From assembly GCF_030944405.1 (NCBI RefSeq), contig NZ_CP132339.1, positions 4,154,001-4,218,000 on the forward strand: a DNA stretch of 64,000 bases, given 5' to 3'. This stretch comes from Janthinobacterium sp. J1-1 (GTDB lineage: Bacteria > Pseudomonadota > Gammaproteobacteria > Burkholderiales > Burkholderiaceae_D). Positions within the stretch are counted from its first letter, which is position 1. The number at the start of each line of letters is the position of its first letter. This document shows, in pieces, positions 54,117 through 61,228 of the stretch. A model generated the notes under the pieces. The model was not told the origin of the DNA. It did not search any database and saw only the letters and a program-made list of their open reading frames with translations. A program made the position numbers and the translations under genes.

Positions 54117-55368
54117 CCGTGCTCTCCAGTGTGGTGGCGCCGCGCCGTACCCACAGCAGCATGGCGATGGCCAGCAGCGCGCTGGCGGCGCCGACCAGCA
54201 TGCCGGCGCCGTAGCCGGCGCGCGCGGCCAGCGCCGTGGCGGCCGAGGCGACCACGATCTCGCCCAGGGTTTGCGTGCTCTGGAAGATGGAAAAATCGGT
54301 GGCCGGCTGATCGCCCAGCTGGGCGTGGCGCATCAGCAGCGTGTACAGGCAGACGCTGGTCACGCCGATGCCGATGCCGATCAGGGCGGTGGCCAGCCAC
54401 ACCAGCTGTGTACTGGCGCCATGCGGGTCGTTGCCGATCAGCAGCCATAGCGCGCTGGCCCCGGCCAGCACCAGCAGGCCGGCCAGCAGCGCCGTCCAGC
54501 GCGCCAGCCGCCGCATCAGCACGGCGGCCAGCGCGCAGCCGGCCAGCACCATCACCGAGTTGGCCACGCCGGACAGGGCGGCGATGCCATTGGTGCTCCA
54601 GCCGGCATCGACCAGCACCAGCTTGGCCAGGCCGAACAGCACCGATCCTGTCAATGTGGCCAGCATGCCGGCCACCATCAGGCGCAGCGCCTGCGGACGG
54701 CGAAAAAAACCGCGCAGCGAGGCGTGGCGAGCGGTTGCCATCGGGGGGCCTTCGCGCCAGCGCCATACAGGTAGGCCGCACAGGACCGCGGCGCCAGCCA
54801 GCGCCAGCATGGCCGCCTGCTGGCCCACCGTGGCCACCGCCGCCAGCACGGCCGGCCCGCCCAGCAGCATGCCCAGCATGAAGCAGCCCACCTGCAGCGC
54901 GTTGACATGGGTGATGCCGCTGCCGTGCAGCACGTCGGCCGCCAGCCCATCGGTGGCGATATCCTGCGTGGCGCTGGCCAGCGAGGCCACCGCGATCAGC
55001 CACAGCAGCGCAGGCGCGTGTTGTGCGTCAAACGGCTGGAAGGCCATCGCGGCCAGACTGGCGGCCAGCAGCAGCTGCATCGGCAGTATCCAGCTGCGGC
55101 GCCGGCCCACGCCGGCCAGCCAGCGATTTTCCACCAGCGGCGACCAGCAGAACTTGAAGGCCCATGGCAGGCTGGCCAAAGGCACCAGGGCGATCATGTC
55201 CAGCGGCGCGCCGCCCTGGCGCAGCAACACGGGATAGGCCTGGAAAGCCAGGCCGATCGGCATGCCCTGGGCCTGGTAGAGCAGGGCGATCAGCCACAGG
55301 GGACGGCTGCGTGCGGAGGAGGCAGGAAAAAGGAGTGGAGAAAAAGGTGAGTCGGTTTGCTGCGTCAT
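54109..55368 (-). CDS. MFS transporter, YbtX/AmpG-like
   Basis: This is a 419-residue major facilitator protein with 12 predicted helices. N-terminal WLIALLYQAQGMPIGLAFQAYPVLLRQGGAPLDMIALVPLASLPWAFKFCWSPLVENRW resembles the AmpG/YbtX (Irp8) group. In Yersinia the ybtX gene lies with ybtP and ybtQ; here the order is X-P-Q. It overlaps the ABC gene downstream. Likely inner-membrane transport of a siderophore or its fragments; the exact role of YbtX is itself unclear. Confidence 0.88.
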   Translation of the reverse strand: MTQQTDSPFSPLLFPASSARSRPLWLIALLYQAQGMPIGLAFQAYPVLLRQGGAPLDMIALVPLASLPWAFKFCWSPLVENRWLAGVGRRRSWILPMQLLLAASLAAMAFQPFDAQHAPALLWLIAVASLASATQDIATDGLAADVLHGSGITHVNALQVGCFMLGMLLGGPAVLAAVATVGQQAAMLALAGAAVLCGLPVWRWREGPPMATARHASLRGFFRRPQALRLMVAGMLATLTGSVLFGLAKLVLVDAGWSTNGIAALSGVANSVMVLAGCALAAVLMRRLARWTALLAGLLVLAGASALWLLIGNDPHGASTQLVWLATALIGIGIGVTSVCLYTLLMRHAQLGDQPATDFSIFQSTQTLGEIVVASAATALAARAGYGAGMLVGAASALLAIAMLLWVRRGATTLESTDD

Positions 55369-55466
55369 GGCGGCCTTTCATATCGAGCTGAAAGGCCAGC
55401 ATAGGTGCGTGCGGGCGGCGCCGCTGCCCGCTTCGGTGCGCGCGCCGCCCGTATCCGGATACTATA

Positions 55467-57917
55467 TTAAAAAGCGTACTTCGCCGACAGCAGCACATTG
55501 ACCGGCGCGCCGAAGTGGTTGTTGTCCTGCGTGCTGCCGACGGCCTGGTAATAATATTTGTCGAACACGTTGTACACATTCAGCTGCAGCGACAGCTGGC
55601 GGCTGGCCTGCCACGAGGCCATCAGGTCGAGCAGGCTCATGCCGCCCTGGCGCACCGTCACGCCACTGTAGGTGGCGCTGATGGCGCTGCGCGTGCGCAG
55701 CGAGCCGCCCAGCTTCCAATCGGACAGGCCGCCGGGCAGGCGGTAGCTGGTCGACAGCTTGAACAGGTGGCGCGGGGTTTGCGTGTCGTAGCGCGCACCG
55801 GCCTTGCCGGCGTCCGCATCGTGCACATAGGCGCTGGTGTTCCAGGTATAGCCGGCCAGCACCTGCCAGTCGCGTGACAGCGCGCCGGCTAGTTCGAACT
55901 CCGCGCCGCGGCTGCGCACTTCGCCGGCCTGCCGGTAGCACGATGTGGCCTGGTTGCGGCAGGTTTGCTGCGCCAGTTGCAGCGGCAGGTTTTTCTGTTC
56001 GATCTGGAACAGGGCCGCGCTGGCCGTCAGGGCGCCGCCAAAATACTCGCCCTTGACGCCCGCTTCGGCATTGCTGCCGGTGACAGGGTCCAGCAGCGCG
56101 CCGCCGGCCGCCTGGTAATTTTGCGGCTGGAAGACGCTGGTCCAGCTGGCATAGGCCGAGTGCCGTGCGTCGAGCTGGTACACCAGGCCCGCGTACGGCG
56201 TCACTTCGCGCCGGACTTCATAGCCGCTGTCGTCCTGCCAGGTGCCCGAGGTCAGGTGCATGCGGTAGTGCCAGGAGTCGACGCGCGCGCCCAGCATGGC
56301 GGTCAGCGGATCGGCCAGTTGCAAGCGCGCCGTCGCGTACAGGCCGGTTTCGGCCTGCTTGCCCTTGCGCGACCACAGGTAGTCGATGGCGGGCTGCGGC
56401 ACGGTGCTGGAATTCCAGGTCAGCGGATCGACCGTGACGTCGTAGTCGGCGGGCCAGCCGCCTGGGCCGTCGTTTTCACGGTTGCGGCGGTAGCTGCCGC
56501 CGACCACCAGTTCATGCGTGCGGCCGAACAGCCGGAAAGGGCCGCTGGCGTAGGCGTCCACGCTCAGCTGGGTCTTTTTGTATGCATACTTGCCCACGCC
56601 CTGGCCGAAGTTGCTGGAGTCTTCCAGCGGATACAGATAGGTGCCCAGCATCGCCATCTTCGTTTCCAGCGCGCGCGCCGTGACGCGCGTGCGCCAGCCG
56701 CCAGCGAGCTGATGGTCGAGTTCCGCAAAGGCGCTGCGGTTGTCCTTGTTCCAGTATGCCCAATCGGGCGTCATGCGGGCGGAGCGCGAAAACGGATAAA
56801 AGCTGCCGTCGCGGCGCGTGGGCAGGCCATTCCAGTCGGCGCCCGGATTGTCTTCGCGGCTGGCATAGGCGCCCACGCTGAGCACCGTGCCGGGCGCCAG
56901 GTCGATATCGAGGGTACCGTAGGCCAGCCGGCGTTCATGGCGGTAGGCCTTTTTGAAGGTGTCGCTATCCTGCGCCGCCAGCACCGCGCGCCCGCGCACG
57001 CTGCCCGACGCATTCAGGGCGCCGCCGGCGTCAAGCTCGGCGCGGTAATTGTCCCAGCTGCCCGCGCTGGCGTTGACCAGCACCTGCGGCGTGGCGCCCG
57101 GGCGCTTGCGCACCAGGTTGATGGTGCCGGACGGATTGCCGGTGCCGGTGACGATGCCTGCCGCGCCGCGCAGCACTTCCACATGGTCGACCATGGCCAT
57201 GGTGGCCAGGCCCATGGTGTCCTGGTCGAAGGCGACCGGCACGCCGTCGAGCATGAAGTTGTTGACCGCGAAGCCGCGCGAAAAAAACTGGGTGCGCTCG
57301 CCGCCGCCGATCTGGCGCGTGGTGATGCCGGTGGCGTCCTGCACCGCTTCGTCGAGCGACTGGAAGCCCCGGTCGTCCAGTTGCTGGCGCGTGACCACGC
57401 CGACCGACTGCGGCGTTTCGCGCGCCGACAGGGTCAGCTTGCTGGCCGTGCCCATGGCCCGCGTGGTGTACGACCCGCTGCCTTCGGTGCTGGCCGGACG
57501 GTCGACACTGGCGGTGACGGCGATGCCGGGCAGGGTCTGCGTGCCGGCAGCGGCAGGTGAAACGCCTGCCTTGCGCAGCGCATATGCGCCATTGCCCACA
57601 TCGACCGCTTCCAGGCCGCTGCCGGCCAGCAGTTGCGCGAAGCCCGCCGCTACCGTAAAGCTGCCGTGCAGGCCCGCGCTGCGCGCCGCGCCCAGCTGCG
57701 CCGGCTCGAACGACAGCGGCACGCCGGCGGTGGCGGCAAAGTCGGCCAGCACGTCGCCGAGCTTGCCGGCGGCGATGGCGTAGGTCTGGATGCTGGCGGC
57801 AGGCGCCGGTGCCGCCTGGGCCATATGGAGCGGTGCGCCCGCCAGCAGGCCGGCGATGGCCAGGTGCATGGCGAGAGGTGTCAATCGGGGGAAGCGGCGT
57901 TGCGGGTGCGGTGACAT
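55467..57917 (-). CDS. TonB-dependent siderophore receptor with signalling domain (cassette 2)
   Basis: This is an 816-residue outer-membrane transducer. Signal peptide (LAMHLAIAGLLAGAPLHMAQA), STN domain (about 45-115: AAGKLGDVLADFAATAGVPLSFEPAQLG), plug (STEGSGSYTTRAMGTASKLTL ... GVVTRQQLDDRGFQSL ... VLRGAAGIVTGTGNPSGTINLVRKRPG), and barrel ending VLLSAKYAF. FpvA/FoxA-type style. It lies downstream of its FecI/FecR pair and 98 bases upstream of the MFS-ABC-ABC operon, so it may share a transcript with them. Good AAGGAAA before the ATG. Confidence 0.94.
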   Translation of the reverse strand: MSPHPQRRFPRLTPLAMHLAIAGLLAGAPLHMAQAAPAPAASIQTYAIAAGKLGDVLADFAATAGVPLSFEPAQLGAARSAGLHGSFTVAAGFAQLLAGSGLEAVDVGNGAYALRKAGVSPAAAGTQTLPGIAVTASVDRPASTEGSGSYTTRAMGTASKLTLSARETPQSVGVVTRQQLDDRGFQSLDEAVQDATGITTRQIGGGERTQFFSRGFAVNNFMLDGVPVAFDQDTMGLATMAMVDHVEVLRGAAGIVTGTGNPSGTINLVRKRPGATPQVLVNASAGSWDNYRAELDAGGALNASGSVRGRAVLAAQDSDTFKKAYRHERRLAYGTLDIDLAPGTVLSVGAYASREDNPGADWNGLPTRRDGSFYPFSRSARMTPDWAYWNKDNRSAFAELDHQLAGGWRTRVTARALETKMAMLGTYLYPLEDSSNFGQGVGKYAYKKTQLSVDAYASGPFRLFGRTHELVVGGSYRRNRENDGPGGWPADYDVTVDPLTWNSSTVPQPAIDYLWSRKGKQAETGLYATARLQLADPLTAMLGARVDSWHYRMHLTSGTWQDDSGYEVRREVTPYAGLVYQLDARHSAYASWTSVFQPQNYQAAGGALLDPVTGSNAEAGVKGEYFGGALTASAALFQIEQKNLPLQLAQQTCRNQATSCYRQAGEVRSRGAEFELAGALSRDWQVLAGYTWNTSAYVHDADAGKAGARYDTQTPRHLFKLSTSYRLPGGLSDWKLGGSLRTRSAISATYSGVTVRQGGMSLLDLMASWQASRQLSLQLNVYNVFDKYYYQAVGSTQDNNHFGAPVNVLLSAKYAF

Positions 57918-58014
57918 GATTTCCTTTGTTCGGTGGGAGGGATGCGGCGCGTTACTGATGCGCTGTCATCCGGTACACCGGACGAGGATGAAAAAGGTGT
58001 CACTGCAAAGCAGA

Positions 58015-58986
58015 CTATGTTTCAGGCGGACGCTGGACGGTGATCCAGTACGGCCCCACGCTGCTCGTCTGCAGTCCCAGCGTCTGGCGCAGCAGGCCCA
58101 GGCTGCGCTCGAAGTCGTGTACTGGAAACGCGCCCGAGACGCGCAGATTGGCGATCGCAGGGTCGCAACGCACGATGCCGCGCCGGTAGCGCGCCAGTTC
58201 ATCGAGCAAGGCCGCCAGGCGCATGTCCTTGGCCACCAGCATGCCTTTTTCCCATAGCGCGGCACTCGGCTGCACGGCGTGCGCCTCGCCCACCGCACCG
58301 CTGGTGAACTCCAGTTCCTGGCCGGCCCTGGCGGTGGCGGTGACAGTGGTGGCGGCGCGCGCTGGCGTGACGGCCAGCGCGCCGTCGAACACGGACAGCC
58401 GCGTGGCACGGGCCAGCAGGCGCACGGCAAAGCGCAGCTTGGGCGTATCGCGTGCGCGCATGGCACCATGCTCTGATTGAACGATCAGGGGCGGCAAGTG
58501 ACGCTGATCGCGGCCGTTGGTGACGAGGATTTCGCCGGCCAGCAGATGCAGCAGGCGCGCTTCGGCGGCGTAGCGCACGTCGACCGCGCTGGCCGTATTG
58601 AGCACCAGCCGCGTGCCGTCGGCAAGCTCGATGGTGCGCTGTTCGCCGGTGGCGGTGCGCAGGTCGGCGGTCCAGGATGGCAGCTCGCGCCAGGCCAGCC
58701 AGCTGGCCGGCGCCGCCGCCAGCATCAGGCCCAGTACCTGCATCGCCTGGCGGCGGCGCGGCGCTTTCAGGCGCGACAGGGTCTGGCGCGCGGTGTCCGG
58801 TGGCAGCGCGGCGAAGTCGCCCAGCACGGCTTCGGCCCGCTGCCAGGCGGCCGCATGCAGCGGGCTGCTGGCGCGCCAGCGCTCGAACCGGGCGCGTTCG
58901 CGTTCGGTCATCTCGCCGGACTGGAAGCATACCAGCCAGTCGGCCGCTTCACCGAGCAAGTCCATCGACGGCGCCGAGGTGGTCAT
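58015..58986 (-). CDS. FecR-like anti-sigma/sensor protein (cassette 2)
   Basis: This is a 323-residue FecR-family protein. Cytosolic N-terminal domain (AADWLVCFQSGEMTERERARFERWRASSPLHAAAWQRAEAVL), then one transmembrane helix near residues 80-97 (VLGLMLAAAPASWLAW). The periplasmic domain has TATGEQRTIELADGTRLVLNTASAVDVRYA. It overlaps the fecI stop by ATGA, and the receptor gene follows after about 100 bases. In that gap lies a small perfect palindrome TCCGGT-AC-ACCGGA (57969-57982) of unknown meaning. Confidence 0.93.
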   Translation of the reverse strand: MTTSAPSMDLLGEAADWLVCFQSGEMTERERARFERWRASSPLHAAAWQRAEAVLGDFAALPPDTARQTLSRLKAPRRRQAMQVLGLMLAAAPASWLAWRELPSWTADLRTATGEQRTIELADGTRLVLNTASAVDVRYAAEARLLHLLAGEILVTNGRDQRHLPPLIVQSEHGAMRARDTPKLRFAVRLLARATRLSVFDGALAVTPARAATTVTATARAGQELEFTSGAVGEAHAVQPSAALWEKGMLVAKDMRLAALLDELARYRRGIVRCDPAIANLRVSGAFPVHDFERSLGLLRQTLGLQTSSVGPYWITVQRPPET

Positions 58987-59474
58987 GCGGCCGCCATGCA
59001 GGCCAGGAAAGCGGCGCGCATATGGCGCTTGACGGTGGCCAGCGACGTGCGGCGCCGGTCGGCGATCTGCTGGTAGCTCAGTTCATCGAGCTGCGCCATG
59101 AGGAAAATCTCGCGCGTTTGCGCCGGCATGGCGCGCAGCATGGCTTCCACCCGATACAGCGTTTCCAGCACCAGCAAGCGCGTTTCGGGCGAGGGCGATT
59201 GCGCTTCGGGCAGCAGGGCGATGGTGTCGAGGTAGGCGCGCTCGACCTCCTGGCGGCACCAGTGGTCGATCAGCAGGCCCTTGGCGACATGCGTCAAAAA
59301 GGCGCGCGGCTGGGCGCCAAAATCGGCGCGGCGCGACTGCAGCAGCCGCACATAGGTGTCATGCGCCAGGTCGGCCGCCTGGCTGGCGTTGCCCAGCTTG
59401 CCCCGCAACCAGCCTTGCAGCCAGCCGTGATGGTCGCTGTAGAGGGTGGCGATGGTGGGAGCAGCTGCCGGCAT
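58983..59474 (-). CDS. FecI-like ECF sigma factor (cassette 2)
   Basis: This is a 163-residue ECF sigma factor. Region 2 (ASQAADLAHDTYVRLLQSRRADFGAQPRAFLTHVAKGLLIDHWCRQEVERAYL) and region 4 HTH (LSYQQIADRRRTSLATVKRHM). ATG 59474 is preferred: the frame runs 11 codons further up to a TTG at 59507, but that TTG is inside the Fur box. Neither start has a clear ribosome binding site. Confidence 0.92.
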   Translation of the reverse strand: MPAAAPTIATLYSDHHGWLQGWLRGKLGNASQAADLAHDTYVRLLQSRRADFGAQPRAFLTHVAKGLLIDHWCRQEVERAYLDTIALLPEAQSPSPETRLLVLETLYRVEAMLRAMPAQTREIFLMAQLDELSYQQIADRRRTSLATVKRHMRAAFLACMAAA

Positions 59475-59490
59475 GTGCGATGATTTGTGA

Positions 59491-59515
59491 ATGCGAATTA
59501 TTCTCAATTATAGCC
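59491..59515. promoter_or_regulatory. Fur box upstream of cassette 2
   Basis: On the minus strand it reads AATTGAGAATAATTCGCATT, close to the palindromic Fur-box variant AATGAGAAT-AATTCTCATT seen in betaproteobacteria. It lies just before the FecI start. Confidence 0.8.
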
Positions 59516-59609
59516 GCGTGCCCGCTCGCATGGCAAGGCGGCTGTGTCCCGCCTGCCACGCCGTACGGTGATTGAAACGGCGTGGTTGCACGTCCCGCAC
59601 CGGGCCAGT

Positions 59610-59628
59610 TAGAATGCGAATCATTATT
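59610..59628. promoter_or_regulatory. Fur box upstream of cassette 3
   Basis: TAGAATGCGAATCATTATT matches 14 of 19 Fur consensus positions. It lies 20 bases before the GTG start of the FecI gene on the plus strand and about 95 bases from the cassette 2 box. Confidence 0.78.
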
Positions 59629-59647
59629 GTTTGAACGAGGATACGCC

Positions 59648-60160
59648 GTGCCGCCAGCCCAGAGCGACGTTCACCAGGAGGTGGGCGGCCTGTACCAGAA
59701 CCATCATCGCTGGCTGCAGGGCTGGCTGCGCCACAAGATCGGCAATGCTTTCGATGCGGCCGACGTGGCGCACGACACCTTCATGCGCCTGCTCGCGCGC
59801 GACGAAGCGGTCGGTGCGCGCGAGCCGCGCGCTTTCCTCACCACCGTGGCCAAGGGCGTGCTGGGCAATCTGTACCGGCGGCGCGACCTGGAAGCGGCCT
59901 ATCTGGAAACGCTGGCGGCCCTGCCGCCGCAGCTGGCGCCCGATCCGGAGGCGCAGGCCATCCTGCTCGAAACCCTGTTCGATATCGACCGCCGTCTCGA
60001 CGGCCTGCCGGCGCCGGTACGCCGCGCGTTTTTGCTGTCGCAGCTGGACGGCATGCCGCAGGCGGAGATCGCCGTCGCGCTCGACGTGTCGCTGGCCACC
60101 GTGCAGCGCTACCTGGTGAAAGCGATGCACCAGTGCTTTTTTGCCGGGCCGCCCGCATGA
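59648..60160 (+). CDS. FecI-like ECF sigma factor (cassette 3)
   Basis: This is a 170-residue ECF sigma factor of the FecI group. Region 2 (NAFDAADVAHDTFMRLLARDEAVGAREPRAFLTTVAKGVLGNLYRRRDLEAAYL) and region 4 (MPQAEIAVALDVSLATVQRYLVKAM). GTG 59648 chosen, as GAGGA lies 6 bases before it and the Fur box lies upstream; a longer frame from 59582 would run through the Fur box. Overlaps fecR by ATGA. The protein is similar to the cassette 2 sigma in its N-terminal half, suggesting duplication of the cassette. Confidence 0.92.
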   Translation: MPPAQSDVHQEVGGLYQNHHRWLQGWLRHKIGNAFDAADVAHDTFMRLLARDEAVGAREPRAFLTTVAKGVLGNLYRRRDLEAAYLETLAALPPQLAPDPEAQAILLETLFDIDRRLDGLPAPVRRAFLLSQLDGMPQAEIAVALDVSLATVQRYLVKAMHQCFFAGPPA

Positions 60161-61146
60161 GCGGCGCGCAGGCGTCCGAAGCGGCCAGCCTGGAAGCGGT
60201 CGAATGGCTGGTGCGGCTGCAGGCCGGCGAGGTGCCGCCCGAGGTGGATGCCGCCTGGCGGCGCTGGCGCGAACAAGACCCCGGCAATGAGCTGGCCTGG
60301 CAGCATGTGGAAGGCTGCATGGCGCGTCTGCGCTCCTTACCGGCGCCGCTGGCGCATGGCACCCTGGCGCGCGCGCCGCTGCATGCCCGGGCGCGAGAAG
60401 AGGCGCGGGTCACGCGCCGCCAGTCGCTGGCCTTGCTGGCGGTGTTTGGCCTGGGCACGGCCGGCTGGCTGGCCGGGGGCGACCGGCAGGCGACGATCTG
60501 GCTGGCGGACTACCGCACCGGCACAGGAGAACTGCGCCAGATCGTGCTCGATGACGGCACCCGCGTCACGCTCGGTACCAGCACCGCCATCGACGTGCGG
60601 TTCGACGCGCGACAACGGCAGCTCACCGTGCGCGGCGGCGAGATCATGGTGGCCACCGCGCCGGACCGCGCGCAACGCCCCTTCGTGGTACGGACGGCGC
60701 AGGGCAGCTTGCGGCCGGTCGGCACGCGCTTTGCGGTACGCCAGGACGCGGGGCACACGCGCCTGGGCGTGTTCGAAGGCGCTGTCGATATCGCCCCCGA
60801 ACAATTGGCTGGCGCAGCGCGCCGCGTGCATGCCGGCGAACAGGCCAGCTTTACCCGCGAACAGATCGGCGCCCTCGAAGCCCTGCCTGCCGGCGCCGAC
60901 GCCTGGACCACCGGCATGCTGGTGGCGCACGAGATGCCGCTGTCGAATTTCGTGGCCGAACTGGCGCGCTACCGTCCCGGGCGCCTGGCTTGCGACCCGG
61001 CCATCGCGCATTTGCCGGTCTCCGGCATTTATCCGCTGGCCGACACCGGCCAGGTACTCGACATGCTGACCCGCACCTTGCCGGTCGATGTGCGCCAGAC
61101 CACGCGCTACTGGGTGACGGTGGTGCCGCACCGGCCAGCTTCCTGA
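60157..61146 (+). CDS. FecR-like anti-sigma/sensor protein (cassette 3)
   Basis: This is a 329-residue FecR-family protein. Cytosolic sigma-binding part (EWLVRLQAGEVPPEVDAAWRRWREQDPGNELAWQHVEGCM), a transmembrane helix near residues 88-105 (LALLAVFGLGTAGWLAGG), and a periplasmic FecR domain with TGTGELRQIVLDDGTRVTLGTSTAIDVRFD and a short STN-like end (LPVSGIYPLADTGQVLDMLTRTLPV). Start ATG 60157 overlaps the fecI stop. The receptor gene follows 82 bases on. Confidence 0.93.
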   Translation: MSGAQASEAASLEAVEWLVRLQAGEVPPEVDAAWRRWREQDPGNELAWQHVEGCMARLRSLPAPLAHGTLARAPLHARAREEARVTRRQSLALLAVFGLGTAGWLAGGDRQATIWLADYRTGTGELRQIVLDDGTRVTLGTSTAIDVRFDARQRQLTVRGGEIMVATAPDRAQRPFVVRTAQGSLRPVGTRFAVRQDAGHTRLGVFEGAVDIAPEQLAGAARRVHAGEQASFTREQIGALEALPAGADAWTTGMLVAHEMPLSNFVAELARYRPGRLACDPAIAHLPVSGIYPLADTGQVLDMLTRTLPVDVRQTTRYWVTVVPHRPAS

Positions 61147-61228
61147 CAATATTTTTAAAAAGGTGAGGGTTTTTCGATTTTCGCGTGGCACAGGTAGTGA
61201 AACCCTTTCATTACCAGGAAAATCGCTT

